DNA of 45,639 bases from CAYVZZ01 sp964456185 (GCA_964456185.1 CAYVZZ010000004.1:1-45639); one strand, 5' to 3'. Numbered from the stretch's first letter, positions 1 through 9,152 are shown. Program-made: numbers and translations. Notes: generated by a model from the letters alone, not told the origin.

Positions 1-1548
1 CTCGGCCATGGCGCGGCCGCGAGTGGCAGCCTGATCAGCATGGCAAATCATTGCCAGGGCGTCGACCGGGTCGCCATTGATCAGGATGTTCACTTTCACT
101 AGACGGGTTTCATCAAACCGCTCAAACGCATATTCCAGTGAGGCGTAGCCCCGGCTCACTGATTTCAGGCGATCGAAAAAGTCTAGCACCACCTCTGCCA
201 TGGGAATGTCATAGACCATGGATACCTGGTTACCCAGATATTGCATATCTTTTTGTACACCACGACGTTCCATGCACAAGGTGATGACATTGCCCACATA
301 TTCCTGTGGCAATAAAATGTTAACGCGCGCAATTGGCTCGCGGAAGACAGCGATTTTATTGGCATCGGGCAACTTCGATGGGTTGTCGATGTAAAGCGTA
401 TCGCCGTTTTCCATCTCCAGCTGGTAAATAACCGCCGGTGCCGTAGTGATCAGATCCAGATTGTATTCGCGTTCCAGGCGCTCTTGGATGATCTCCATGT
501 GGAGCATGCCAAGAAAGCCAATGCGGAAACCAAAGCCCAGTGCATCAGAGGTGTCCGGCTCGTAAAACAGCGAGGCGTCATTGAGCGACAACTTGGACAA
601 GGCATCACGGAAGGTTTCGTAATCATCGGCGTTCACCGGGAACATACCGGCGTACACCTGCGGCGTAACGTTTTTAAAGCCGGGTAACGCCTCGACGTCT
701 GGCGTTTTCGCCAAGGTGAGCGTGTCGCCCACCGGCGCGCCGTGGATGTCTTTAATACTGGCGTTAATCCAGCCAACTTCACCGGCTTCCAATACGTCTG
801 TTGGCTGACGTTTGGGAGTGAAAATGCCAATGTCGTCGACCTGGTGCTCTTGACCGGTTGATTTGACGAGGATGCGATCGCCTTTTTTAAGACGACCATT
901 GGTGATGCGGACCAATGAAACAACACCCAAGTATTTATCAAACCAGGAATCAATAATCAGCGCTTGCGGATCGGCATCACGGCTGCCACTCGGCATGGGA
1001 ATACGCGCCACCAATTGCTCAAGCAACCCATCAACACCGACACCGGTTTTGGCGCTAACGAGACAAACGTCATCGGCATCCAGCCCGATAATTTCTTCAA
1101 TTTCGCGCTTTACCTGTTCTGGATCGGCTTGGGGTAAATCAATTTTGTTGAGCACCGGCAAAATTTCCAGATCCTGCTCAATCGCGGTGTAGCAGTTGGC
1201 TACAGACTGAGCCTCGACGCCCTGCCCTGCATCCACTACCAGCAGCGCGCCTTCACAGGCGGCCAACGACCGCGAGACTTCGTAAGAGAAGTCCACGTGG
1301 CCAGGGGTATCAATGAAGTTTAGCTGGTAGGTTTCGCCATTATTGGCTTTGTAGTACAGCGTGACACTCTGCGCCTTAATGGTGATGCCACGTTCGCGCT
1401 CGATATCCATGGAATCGAGCACCTGCTGCTTAAGCTCACGATCGGTCAGGCCACCACAGACCTGAATAAAGCGGTCGGCCAAGGTGGATTTACCATGATC
1501 AATATGGGCGATAATAGAGAAATTGCGTATATGGCTGATATCAGTCAC
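1..1548 (-). CDS. lepA: Elongation factor 4 (LepA), 3' end cut by window edge
   Basis: Translational GTPase that back-translocates or rescues stalled ribosomes; it works in the cytoplasm and at the membrane. The reading frame opens with GTG at 1548 (TDISHIRNFSIIAHIDHGKS), so the G1 P-loop AHIDHGKS is within the first 20 residues. The frame stays open to base 1 (516 codons), where it reads DALAMICHADQAATRGRAMAE, a recognisable LepA C-terminal-domain stretch. The family is about 600 residues, so roughly 80 residues are missing beyond the window. It lies 63 bp downstream of mucD on the same strand; in Pseudomonas lepA also follows mucD. Identification is firm; only the end is unseen. Confidence 0.95.
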   Translation of the reverse strand, partial: MTDISHIRNFSIIAHIDHGKSTLADRFIQVCGGLTDRELKQQVLDSMDIERERGITIKAQSVTLYYKANNGETYQLNFIDTPGHVDFSYEVSRSLAACEGALLVVDAGQGVEAQSVANCYTAIEQDLEILPVLNKIDLPQADPEQVKREIEEIIGLDADDVCLVSAKTGVGVDGLLEQLVARIPMPSGSRDADPQALIIDSWFDKYLGVVSLVRITNGRLKKGDRILVKSTGQEHQVDDIGIFTPKRQPTDVLEAGEVGWINASIKDIHGAPVGDTLTLAKTPDVEALPGFKNVTPQVYAGMFPVNADDYETFRDALSKLSLNDASLFYEPDTSDALGFGFRIGFLGMLHMEIIQERLEREYNLDLITTAPAVIYQLEMENGDTLYIDNPSKLPDANKIAVFREPIARVNILLPQEYVGNVITLCMERRGVQKDMQYLGNQVSMVYDIPMAEVVLDFFDRLKSVSRGYASLEYAFERFDETRLVKVNILINGDPVDALAMICHADQAATRGRAMAE

Positions 1549-1611
1549 AAACTACCCGAGCAATGCGCGATGAAAAGAAGTGCTGAATTTTAGCGGATTC
1601 ACGCGTAACTT

Positions 1612-3066
1612 TCAGTGTTTTCTATGCACAACCACAAACCGTGTGCCACCGTTGTGATTCACCAGCAACGCGACACTGTCACTCGATTGGTATTCTTCCA
1701 GCAACTCCGCAAATTCATCGGCATCGTTAACAGCCTGATTATTAACCGACAGAATAATGTCACCACGACGAATGCCCGCCTGCCGCGCAGGGCCTGGCTC
1801 GATGCGAGTCACTTTGACACCATGATCAACATCGGCATTGGTTTTGTCATCATCGGTTAAGGTCGCGACTTCAAGGCCAAGACCTGTTGCGCTATGTCCT
1901 GTTGTCGAGTCATTGCCAGTCGCTTTCGCGTGGTCTGACAAACGCCCCAACTCAACAGTAAGGGTGTCGTGCTCGCCCTGCCGTACAATCCCCACATCGA
2001 TGTCGTCACCGGGAGCCTGCAGCCCGACCATGGGCGGCAAAGCGCCCGCTGTCGGGACCGGCGCACCATTGAAGGACACAATCACGTCACCCGCTTTAAA
2101 ACCCGCCGCTTCTGCCGGTGAACCCGGCATCACCTTGGCGATTAGGGCACCACGGGCGCTGTCCAGCCCAAAGTTAACGGCCAGATCATGGGTAACCGGT
2201 TGAATCATCACACCCAACCAGCCTCTTTCAACTTGTTTACCGGCTTTCAAGCGTTTAGCCACTTTCATGGCCAGGTCGATGGGAATGGCAAACGATAAGC
2301 CCATGTAGCCACCGGAACGGCTGACAATCATGGAGTTAATGCCCACCACTTCACCCTGAAGGTTAAACAGGGGACCACCACTGTTGCCGGGGTTAATTGC
2401 CACATCGGTTTGGATGAAGGGCACATAGTTTTCATTGGGCAAGCTGCGATGTTTGGCACTCACAATGCCGGCAGTCACGGTGCTGCTAAAGCCAAAAGGC
2501 GATCCAATAGCGAGCACCCACTCGCCGACGTTCAAATCTTTACTCGAGCCAATGGTGACCGGGTCAAGATGATCGGCATCGACTTTCAGCAAGGCCAAAT
2601 CGGATTTTTTATCGCTACCCACCACGGTGGCCGGTAGTTGGCGGCGATCATTAAAACGCACCAAGATGCTGTCGGCACCCTTGATGACGTGATAATTCGT
2701 CAGGATATAACCGTCGGCATCCACTACAAAACCGGAGCCCAATGAACGCACATCGCGAGACTGCGGATGACTCGGCTGCTGTTCATTTTGCCAATGAAAG
2801 CCCTTGAAATGGTCACCAAAAAAACGCTTTAACAGCCTGTTCATGCCATCGTGTGAAGTAGGCCCGCTGACCTGCACCGTATGCGTGGTACTGATGTTAA
2901 CCACGGAATCCGCATTGGCCTTAACCAGGCCGGTAAAATCGGGCAATCCTGCTGCAGAAACCGCGACCTTGGCCGACTGGGTGCTTGCTGACGAATCACA
3001 GCCGGTAAAAAGTAGAGTTAGCGCCAAAAAACCAGACAGCAAAAAACGGGCAAAGAAAGGAGTCAT
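1612..3066 (-). CDS. mucD: DegP/MucD-type periplasmic serine protease, probable lipoprotein
   Basis: HtrA-family protease and chaperone for misfolded envelope proteins. At 484 residues it has the normal layout: signal sequence, trypsin-like domain (about 105-280) and two PDZ domains (about 290-385 and 395-480). The catalytic triad is visible as H126 (NYHVIKG), D156 (SDLALLKVD) and S229 (NPGNSGGPLF). The N-terminus ends in LLFTGCDSS, which reads as a lipobox with Cys23, although Phe at -3 is not ideal; this suggests membrane anchoring rather than a free periplasmic form. The start has an AAGGC Shine-Dalgarno. It follows rseA after 86 bp that carry an 8-bp-arm hairpin. With rpoE and rseA it forms an envelope-stress operon; MucD limits sigma-E activation in Pseudomonas. 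Confidence 0.93.
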   Translation of the reverse strand: MTPFFARFLLSGFLALTLLFTGCDSSASTQSAKVAVSAAGLPDFTGLVKANADSVVNISTTHTVQVSGPTSHDGMNRLLKRFFGDHFKGFHWQNEQQPSHPQSRDVRSLGSGFVVDADGYILTNYHVIKGADSILVRFNDRRQLPATVVGSDKKSDLALLKVDADHLDPVTIGSSKDLNVGEWVLAIGSPFGFSSTVTAGIVSAKHRSLPNENYVPFIQTDVAINPGNSGGPLFNLQGEVVGINSMIVSRSGGYMGLSFAIPIDLAMKVAKRLKAGKQVERGWLGVMIQPVTHDLAVNFGLDSARGALIAKVMPGSPAEAAGFKAGDVIVSFNGAPVPTAGALPPMVGLQAPGDDIDVGIVRQGEHDTLTVELGRLSDHAKATGNDSTTGHSATGLGLEVATLTDDDKTNADVDHGVKVTRIEPGPARQAGIRRGDIILSVNNQAVNDADEFAELLEEYQSSDSVALLVNHNGGTRFVVVHRKH

Positions 3067-3104
3067 AAGAAATGCCTTAAAAAATCGAGACTATCGGCAC
3101 AAAG

Positions 3105-3140
3105 CGCCCCGATGACATGCGATAACACACGCTCGGGGCG
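3105..3140 (-). repeat. Intercistronic hairpin between rseA and mucD
   Basis: Perfect 8-bp arms, CGCCCCGA at 3105-3112 and TCGGGGCG at 3133-3140, separated by 20 bases. It sits just after the rseA stop and before mucD. No T-run follows directly on the minus strand, so it is more likely an RNA processing or stability element, or a partial attenuator, than a full terminator. Confidence 0.5.
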
Positions 3141-3152
3141 GGAAGAGAATTG

Positions 3153-3767
3153 TTATTGTGACGCCGCGTCGTTGCTAAAGTTAGCCAGCTGCGTATAGGG
3201 AGACAGGCCGACCAACTTATGTGATACGGCATTACGGTGCTGCAACTTCATCAAGCGGCTGAATTCGGCACGACTAATGACCAAGGTGCCTTGAGCCGGT
3301 TGTGCGCTAACAGTACGGCCAAACTCTTGTGGTGAATAGGTGATCTGCGGCACACGCGGATAAAACTCTTCACTTACCGGCACGGCTTGACGCGGAATGA
3401 TCCGGCGGCCAGACGCCACTTGTGGCGTGGTAGCCGATGTCACTGAATTTTGCTGCTGCCAAACTTGCCAGCCACCGACCATAACCAAAGCCACCGACGC
3501 AGCAACAGCCACGCGCGACAATGAATGCAACCAAGAGCGAGCCGGACGCAATGGCTCGGCGGCGATAGCATCATGAACGCGAGAACAAAATGCCATATCG
3601 ACATCGGTGGTCTCGTGACCATTGACGACATCACGCACCAAATGCCAGCGTGCCCAGCGCACATCAGATTCACCATCTATATTGGCTAACAGCTGATGCA
3701 ACTCAAACTCGCTTAGTTCATCGTCCATCAAAGCGGACAATGCTTCGGCTTGCTGCTCCACTTTCAT
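3153..3767 (-). CDS. rseA: Anti-sigma-E factor RseA/MucA
   Basis: Inner-membrane anti-sigma factor that sequesters RpoE until regulated proteolysis frees it. Residues 1-75 form the RseA N-terminal domain that binds sigma-E (LSALMDDELSEFELHQLL, then RWARWHLVRDVV). One membrane helix lies at about 85-102 (VAVAASVALVMVGGWQVW). A periplasmic tail of about 100 residues ends in LSPYTQLANFSNDAASQ and would carry the site-1 protease region. The 204-residue length is normal. ATG at 3767 has a GAGG Shine-Dalgarno. It is 87 bp downstream of rpoE. No RseB/MucB gene follows, which is unusual because RseB normally shields this tail from site-1 cleavage. Confidence 0.9.
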   Translation of the reverse strand: MKVEQQAEALSALMDDELSEFELHQLLANIDGESDVRWARWHLVRDVVNGHETTDVDMAFCSRVHDAIAAEPLRPARSWLHSLSRVAVAASVALVMVGGWQVWQQQNSVTSATTPQVASGRRIIPRQAVPVSEEFYPRVPQITYSPQEFGRTVSAQPAQGTLVISRAEFSRLMKLQHRNAVSHKLVGLSPYTQLANFSNDAASQ

Positions 3768-3854
3768 GTCGTACCTCTTGATGTTGACTAATTTGATGTT
3801 AACTACTGCTATTAACGTTAGACGCCTAACCGTCGACGTTGTTCAATGTTGGCT

Positions 3855-4421
3855 TTAAGGAGACATTAACGGCTTAACAACCGCATCAATTGCTTCGCGT
3901 GCACGGAAGATGCGTGAGCGCACCGTTCCGACCGGGCATTCCATGACAGACGCAATGTCGTCATAGCTAAGCCCTTCAAATTCACGTAGCGTAATCGCCG
4001 TTTTCAGTTCGTGAGGCAGACTATCAATTGCTTGGTGAATAGCCGCCTTCAATTCTTCTGACAACAAAGAGGCTTCAGGAGTTCCAATTTCGCGCAAATC
4101 ATCTGCATCGGCAAACTGTTCGGCATCAGCGGCATCCACATCGGTGCTAGGCGGACGACGGCTGCGTGCCATTAGCCAGTTTTTGGCCGTGTTAACCGCA
4201 ATGCGGTACATCCACGTATAAAAAGCGCTATCGCCCCGAAACTTGGGCAGGGCGCGATAGGCCTTGATGAAGGCTTCTTGAGCCACATCCTGCACTTGAT
4301 CTGGGTCACGCACATAGCGACTGATCAACGCATGAATGCGGTGTTGGTATTTCAATACCAACAAGTCAAAGGCACGCTGATCACCTTTTTTGACCCGCTC
4401 TACGAGCTCTTTGTCAGTCAC
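3855..4421 (-). CDS. rpoE: RNA polymerase sigma-E (RpoE/AlgU)
   Basis: ECF sigma factor for envelope stress. It has 188 residues, close to E. coli RpoE (191). Region 2 spans about 25-90 (DQVQDVAQEAFIKAYRAL, then FYTWMYRIAVNTAKNWL) and region 4 about 125-180 (LREFEGLSYDDIASVMECPV with the helix-turn-helix GTVRSRIFRAREAI). The start codon is GTG at 4421, preceded closely by a purine-rich GGGGGAAGG. It is divergent from nadB, an arrangement also seen in E. coli and Pseudomonas. I found no clear sigma-E autoregulatory promoter (GGAACTT/TCTGA) in the intergenic region, so autoregulation is not shown by the sequence. Confidence 0.95.
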   Translation of the reverse strand: MTDKELVERVKKGDQRAFDLLVLKYQHRIHALISRYVRDPDQVQDVAQEAFIKAYRALPKFRGDSAFYTWMYRIAVNTAKNWLMARSRRPPSTDVDAADAEQFADADDLREIGTPEASLLSEELKAAIHQAIDSLPHELKTAITLREFEGLSYDDIASVMECPVGTVRSRIFRAREAIDAVVKPLMSP

Positions 4422-4551
4422 CCTTCCCCCAGAATTCGTTGCTTACGCTGCCGCATGCTGTATTAGCGCCTATTATGGATAATCAGCGTATTGTAGAGCC
4501 TCTTGAAGAGAGATTCGAGCGAAACCACATTTCGAAACAATGTCCGAACCA

Positions 4552-4579
4552 TTGTCCTCATTGTCGATTGGAGTAAACT
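4552..4579 (+). promoter_or_regulatory. Candidate sigma-70 promoter of nadB
   Basis: -35 TTGTCC (4552-4557), 16-bp spacer, -10 TAAACT (4574-4579). It would start transcription about 25 bases before the nadB Shine-Dalgarno. Match to consensus is moderate; found by eye. Confidence 0.45.
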
Positions 4580-4610
4580 CTTGCCCGACGAAACGGCATG
4601 AGGAACAACA

Positions 4611-6209
4611 ATGGCCACCTGCAAACATGATGTATTGATTATCGGCAGTGGCGCCGCGGGCTTAACTGTGGCCTTAAACCTTCCCTCCAGCACCAGCATT
4701 GGCGTGCTCTCAAAAGGCAAATTGACCAGTGCCAGCACATTTTATGCGCAGGGCGGCGTGGCGGCCGTGCTCGATAAAGCCGACTCGCTGGAATCGCATG
4801 TGAAAGACACGCATATTGCGGGAGCTTTTCTTTGTCACGATGATGCCGTACGTCAAACCGTCGAAAACGGGCCGGACGCCATCCGCTGGTTAATTGATCT
4901 CGGGGTAGACTTCACCAAATTGGACGAAGGCGATGGTGGCGAGTTTGGCTATCACTTAACGCGTGAAGGTGGCCACAGCCATCGACGCATCATTCATGCG
5001 GACGATGCCACAGGGCACGCAATTTCTACCGCCCTGATTACCAAGGCACGCCAACGCGACAACATTATTTTTTATGAAGATCGTCAAGCGGTCGATCTCA
5101 TCACGGAAGGCGATAACGAACAGAAACGCTGCGTTGGGGCTTATGTTCACCATATTGGTGAAGACAAAACCGACACTTTTTTAGCGCGCTTTGTGGTACT
5201 CGCCGCTGGCGGTGCAAGTAAGGTATACCTCTACACGTCCAACCCCGACACCGCAACAGGGGACGGCATTGCCATGGGCTGGCGCGCGGGTTGTCGTGTG
5301 GCCAACATGGAATTTATGCAATTCCACCCGACCTGCCTTTACCACCCGCAGGCCAAATCGTTCCTGGTATCGGAAGCACTGCGCGGCGAAGGCGCCAAAC
5401 TATTGCTTCCCAACGGCGAGCGTTTCATGCACCGTTTTGATGACCGCGCCGAGTTGGCACCGCGTGATGTAGTGGCGCGCGCCATCGACCATGAGATGAA
5501 ACGGCTGGGGTCTGATTGTGTTTATCTGGATATCAGTCATCGCCCTGACGACTTCATCATCAATCATTTCCCCACTATTTATGCAAAATGCCTTCAGCTT
5601 GGCTTTGATATGACCCGGGAGCCTATTCCGGTCGTGCCTGGCGCGCATTATACCTGTGGAGGACTGATGACCAATCTGAATGGTGAGACGGATATTCCCT
5701 CACTTTACGCCATAGGTGAATCGTCGTTTACCGGCTTGCACGGTGCCAACCGGATGGCCAGCAACTCGCTATTAGAGTGTTTCATTTTCGGCAAAAAAGC
5801 CGCCGAACACATCACCCCGCAGTTAACCTCGGCACCGGAGCCTGCAGAACCGGCAGAATGGGATGAAACCCAAGTGCAAAACTCGGATGAGGACGTGGTG
5901 ATCAGCCACAACTGGGACGAACTGCGGCGCTTCATGTGGGACTATGTCGGTATTGTTCGCACCAACAAGCGCTTGGCACGTGCCTGGCACCGCGCCTGCT
6001 TGCTGGATGATGAGATTCACGAATATTACGCCAACTATCGCATCAGCAAAAATCTACTAGAGCTGCGTAATTTGGTGACGATTTCTAAATTGATTATCAA
6101 GAGCGCGGCCAGTCGGCATGAGTCACGAGGCTTGCATTACAGCCTAGACTACCCACAAACCGACGAAACCGGCGTGGATACCGTACTAACCCCTGGTAGC
6201 GTTGATTAA
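4611..6209 (+). CDS. nadB: L-aspartate oxidase (NadB)
   Basis: First enzyme of de novo NAD synthesis: FAD-dependent oxidation of L-aspartate to iminoaspartate, which NadA condenses to quinolinate. The protein has 532 residues (E. coli about 540). The Rossmann dinucleotide motif IIGSGAAGL is at residues 10-18. The succinate dehydrogenase/fumarate reductase flavoprotein signature runs through EFMQFHPTCLY, SEALRGEGAKLL, and the FAD-binding IGESSFTGLHGANRMASNSL, followed by a helical C-terminal domain. The ATG has an AGGA Shine-Dalgarno. It stands alone on the plus strand, divergent from rpoE and convergent with the oxidoreductase at 6247, with a shared hairpin between them. Confidence 0.96.
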   Translation: MATCKHDVLIIGSGAAGLTVALNLPSSTSIGVLSKGKLTSASTFYAQGGVAAVLDKADSLESHVKDTHIAGAFLCHDDAVRQTVENGPDAIRWLIDLGVDFTKLDEGDGGEFGYHLTREGGHSHRRIIHADDATGHAISTALITKARQRDNIIFYEDRQAVDLITEGDNEQKRCVGAYVHHIGEDKTDTFLARFVVLAAGGASKVYLYTSNPDTATGDGIAMGWRAGCRVANMEFMQFHPTCLYHPQAKSFLVSEALRGEGAKLLLPNGERFMHRFDDRAELAPRDVVARAIDHEMKRLGSDCVYLDISHRPDDFIINHFPTIYAKCLQLGFDMTREPIPVVPGAHYTCGGLMTNLNGETDIPSLYAIGESSFTGLHGANRMASNSLLECFIFGKKAAEHITPQLTSAPEPAEPAEWDETQVQNSDEDVVISHNWDELRRFMWDYVGIVRTNKRLARAWHRACLLDDEIHEYYANYRISKNLLELRNLVTISKLIIKSAASRHESRGLHYSLDYPQTDETGVDTVLTPGSVD

Positions 6210-6242
6210 TGCCTCACGCGGCTTTGTTGCCGCATGAGGCAT
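6209..6242. terminator. Convergent terminator hairpin between nadB and the flavin oxidoreductase gene
   Basis: 8-bp outer arms ATGCCTCA (6209-6216) and TGAGGCAT (6235-6242) plus inner GCGGC/GCCGC pairing after one mismatch. The U-tract is poor on both strands, so termination may be weak or factor-assisted. The position between two convergent stops supports the call. Confidence 0.55.
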
Positions 6243-6246
6243 GGCC

Positions 6247-7506
6247 TTAATTGGCGCGCAAGCGAGTGCGGAAGGTGCCCCAGCCATTCTCCACCAAAGA
6301 GGCCAGCAAGGATTTCAACCCCGACTCGCGTGGCTTGGGTTCATGGCCATTGCCCATACGACGCAGTTGTCGGCCATACCACATGACTTCCATTAGCGCC
6401 ATTTTATCCACCGGCTTAATCCCTGTGCTAATGGGTTTGACACGTTGCCGCGTCGGCCTACCGGCGAGCAGCCGCTTGGGGGCATCAGGCTCGACGGCCA
6501 ATAAACGCGCCAGACCGGCCATATCAATGGCGCCTGTATTGAGCGCCTCATTGATACCGCCAGCCGACCGGAAACCACCGGTCACTGCCAAGGGAGTCTC
6601 AACGGCTTGGCGCGCTTTTTCTGCAAAGTCCATAAAATAGGCTTCGCGCTGACGGGTTGATGCTTTGCGGTAACGCTTGGCACCCGTCATGGAGGGAGTT
6701 TCATAGGTCCCACCGGATATTTCGATGAAGTCGATACCGGCCTCGCTTAACGAGCGGATCACATCCATCGATTCGTCTTCGGTGAAACCGCCTCGCTGAA
6801 AGTCTGCCGAATTTAGTTTGATCGCCACAGTGAAATCCTTGCCCACCGCATCGCGAATGGCGTGGTACACCGCCAACACAAACTGCTTGCGCTTATCGGC
6901 ATTACCGCCCCACTTGTCCTCACGCTGATTATGGTGACCCGACAGGAATTGATTCACCAGATAACCATGCGAGCCATGAATCTGCACACCAGTAAAGCCT
7001 GCTTTTTTGGCAATGGCTGCAGTAGTGGCATAACGCTGAATAAGGTCATCAATTTCTTCTGCCAACAAAGCGCGCGGCGTGGCGAAATAACGCTGCATTT
7101 CTTTCCGGAAAGGAATCGCAGATGGCGCCACCGGGTCTTTGACCAGTGACGGCATGACCTGCTTACCCGGATGGTTGATCTGCATCCAGCACTCGGTATT
7201 ATTTTCCGTTGCGGCAGCCGCCCAATCACGCAATTTGTCAAGATCACGCTCATCTTCAATCGCCACATTCCCTGGCTCGCCCAAGGAACGTCTGTCGATC
7301 ATAACGTTACCCGTGATAAGCAGACCAACGCCACCTTGTGCCCAACGGCGATAGAGACGAACGAGGCTATCTGTGACTTGGTTATCCCAAGTGCCTAGCC
7401 CTTCACTCATGGCCGACTTCATCAGACGGTTTTTGATCACCCGCCCGTTCGGCAAGGTAAACGGTTGCGCTAAGGCGTTTTCCACTTTATCGGCAGCTAC
7501 GGCCAT
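6247..7506 (-). CDS. NADH:flavin oxidoreductase, old yellow enzyme family
   Basis: FMN-dependent ene-reductase or NADH oxidase fold (TIM barrel). It has 419 residues. FMN and substrate motifs are visible: MQINHPGKQ (108-116), and VQIHGSHGYLVNQFLS (174-189), whose His177 and His180 fall where the family keeps its substrate-binding His/His or His/Asn pair. NQREDKWGGNADKR follows, then the phosphate-binding VTGGF further on. No C-terminal FAD/NAD domain is present, so it is the short single-domain form rather than a 2,4-dienoyl-CoA reductase. The ATG at 7506 has a GGAG Shine-Dalgarno. It is divergent from the AhpD-like gene. The substrate cannot be told from sequence. Confidence 0.88.
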   Translation of the reverse strand: MAVAADKVENALAQPFTLPNGRVIKNRLMKSAMSEGLGTWDNQVTDSLVRLYRRWAQGGVGLLITGNVMIDRRSLGEPGNVAIEDERDLDKLRDWAAAATENNTECWMQINHPGKQVMPSLVKDPVAPSAIPFRKEMQRYFATPRALLAEEIDDLIQRYATTAAIAKKAGFTGVQIHGSHGYLVNQFLSGHHNQREDKWGGNADKRKQFVLAVYHAIRDAVGKDFTVAIKLNSADFQRGGFTEDESMDVIRSLSEAGIDFIEISGGTYETPSMTGAKRYRKASTRQREAYFMDFAEKARQAVETPLAVTGGFRSAGGINEALNTGAIDMAGLARLLAVEPDAPKRLLAGRPTRQRVKPISTGIKPVDKMALMEVMWYGRQLRRMGNGHEPKPRESGLKSLLASLVENGWGTFRTRLRAN

Positions 7507-7741
7507 TGATGGCTCCTATGTCGTCTGTTCATGTGTGCATGACAAGAAATCTAACACAAGTATGGGATAAATCGGGGGCGAAGGCGATTATTGTCCTAAT
7601 GTAAACAGGCAAGGTTGATTCACGCCTCACAGAGGGGTAACTTTTTGGCCTGTCGGTTGAATGAATCTATGCGCTTCTGTTATTTCACTATAAGCCGCCA
7701 GTTTCTTCGACTTTACCATTTTATGGATAATGGAGAATCTT

Positions 7742-8182
7742 ATGGAAGCCCGTCTTGACCCTTGGAAGATCGCCCCTGATCTAATGAATGCCGTGTTAAA
7801 AATGGAAACGGCTGCAGCCAATTCCGGCTTGGAGCCGAGCTTATATGAACTGGTAAAAACACGCGCTTCACAAATCAATGGCTGTGCCTTTTGCTTGCAT
7901 ATGCACACTACTGATGCATTGAAAGCTGGTGAAGACAAAATGCGGCTATTCTTGCTGGACGCTTGGCGTGACTCGAGCCTTTATACTGAACGCGAACGTG
8001 CAGCGCTCGCGTGGACTGAAGCCTTGACAGAAGTCAGCACCAAGGGCGCACCTGACACGGTGTATCAAACCCTTTGCGAACACTTTAAGGAGCAAGAACG
8101 GGTCGCTCTAACACTGGCCATTAGCACCATCAACGTCTGGAATCGTTTTTCTATTGGCTTCCAGACTCAACATCCTAAATAA
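7742..8182 (+). CDS. AhpD-like carboxymuconolactone decarboxylase family protein
   Basis: Small all-helical AhpD/CMD-family protein of 146 residues. It carries the redox motif C48-A-F-C51-L-H-M-H55 (CxxC-x3-H), which marks the peroxidase-reductase branch rather than true decarboxylases. An upstream in-frame ATG at 7730 exists, but GGAGA at 7732-7736 is placed 5 bases before the ATG at 7742, which decides the start. It is divergent from the old-yellow-enzyme gene across about 235 bp; the two may share a redox-stress role, but that is only inference. Similar proteins are annotated as alkylhydroperoxidases on family grounds without proof of substrate. Confidence 0.85.
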   Translation: MEARLDPWKIAPDLMNAVLKMETAAANSGLEPSLYELVKTRASQINGCAFCLHMHTTDALKAGEDKMRLFLLDAWRDSSLYTERERAALAWTEALTEVSTKGAPDTVYQTLCEHFKEQERVALTLAISTINVWNRFSIGFQTQHPK

Positions 8183-8248
8183 ACCAACCAAACGTGGTAG
8201 TAAACGCCCTTCGTATCAACTGCGGCTTAGGTTACAATGCGCCCCTGC

Positions 8249-8325
8249 GGCTCCGTAGCTCAACTGGATAGAGCAACTCCCTCCTAAGGAGTAGGTTACA
8301 GGTTCAACTCCTGTCGGGGTCACCA
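8249..8325 (+). tRNA. tRNA-Arg (anticodon CCT, reads AGG)
   Basis: 77 bases with encoded CCA. The acceptor stem pairs GGCTCCG with CGGGGTC (two G-T wobbles). The D-arm is GCTC/GAGC. The anticodon stem ACTCC/GGAGT encloses the loop CTCCTAA, giving anticodon CCT at 8283-8285. The T-arm contains GGTTCAACTCC. A TACAAT at 8233-8238 and a GC-rich discriminator look like its promoter -10. Only two bases separate the 3' end from the truA stop codon on the opposite strand. Confidence 0.96.
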
Positions 8326-8327
8326 GC

Positions 8328-9152
8328 TTAATTATCGACTTTCTGCCAGCCGTTGATCAGCGCCTCAGGCAGCCATTCCGGCCAATAGTTGTCGCGCGGT
8401 AGCGAGTATTCCTCCGGGTAATCAACGTGGTTCATGTATAACCCGTTAGGCGGAGCGGTCGGCCCACCTGCTGCCCGACTGCGACCTTCCAATACCTGCT
8501 GAGCCCATTCAACTGGCTGACGACCGGCACCAATCTCCATCATAACGCCAACGATGTTACGCACCATGTGCTGTAAGAAACCGTTAGCACCAATATTTAA
8601 CAGCAGCCATTCCCCTTGCCTTTCCCATTCCAGTTGATGCAGGGTCTTAACCGGCGATTTGGCTTGGCAATCGGCACCGCGAAACGCACTAAAATCGTGG
8701 GTGCCGAGCAAGCTTTTAGAGGCTTCACGAATCCTCTCGATATCCAGGGGACGCCATGTCCAGGTGACATGGTGTCGTAGGATGGCCGGCCTAACCGGCC
8801 GATTGAGAATAATGTATCGGTAATAGCGGGCTTGTGCCTTAAAACGGGCATGGAAGCTGTCGTCAACCGGTGTCGCCCAGCGCACGCTGATGTCATCGGG
8901 CAGGTTACTGTTGGCACCAAACACCCAAGCCTTCATGTTGCGATCGGCGTCTGAATCGAAATGCACGACTTGTCCGGTGGCATGCACCGCCTTGTCGGTT
9001 CGACCGGCGCAAATCACACTGATTGGCGCATTGGCCACATAGGATAACGCTTCCTCTAGTCTGGCTTGAACGGTGGCAATTCCATCTTTTTGTGCCTGCC
9101 AGCCGTGATAAAAGATACCGTCGTATTCAATGCCAAGCGCTATACGTGTCAT
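8328..9152 (-). CDS. truA: tRNA pseudouridine(38-40) synthase TruA
   Basis: Makes pseudouridine at positions 38-40 of the anticodon stem-loop. It has 274 residues. The catalytic aspartate is D53 in AGRTDKAVHATGQVVHF. Other family marks are the start RIALGIEYDGIFYHGWQ, FHARFKAQARYYRYIILNR and GFLQHMVRNIVGVMMEIG. It is the last gene of the leu-asd-fimV string; a terminator after fimV separates them partly. The order fimV-truA is shared with Pseudomonas. It converges with tRNA-Arg with almost no spacer. Confidence 0.96.
   Translation of the reverse strand: MTRIALGIEYDGIFYHGWQAQKDGIATVQARLEEALSYVANAPISVICAGRTDKAVHATGQVVHFDSDADRNMKAWVFGANSNLPDDISVRWATPVDDSFHARFKAQARYYRYIILNRPVRPAILRHHVTWTWRPLDIERIREASKSLLGTHDFSAFRGADCQAKSPVKTLHQLEWERQGEWLLLNIGANGFLQHMVRNIVGVMMEIGAGRQPVEWAQQVLEGRSRAAGGPTAPPNGLYMNHVDYPEEYSLPRDNYWPEWLPEALINGWQKVDN

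Noticed and set aside
1838..2203. Plus-strand ORF opposite mucD
   Set aside because: Lies wholly inside the PDZ-domain coding region of MucD and shows no motif or binding site.
3778..3807. 15-bp imperfect direct repeat (TTGATGTT...) between rpoE and rseA
   Set aside because: Two copies with two mismatches and low complexity; likely chance or simple drift.
4422..4610. Sigma-E autoregulatory promoter before rpoE
   Set aside because: No GGAACTT with TCTGA at proper spacing could be found on the minus strand.
7627..7938. Minus-strand ORF across the AhpD-like gene
   Set aside because: Shadow of the plus-strand AhpD gene, which has the CxxC-x3-H motif and a well placed ribosome binding site.
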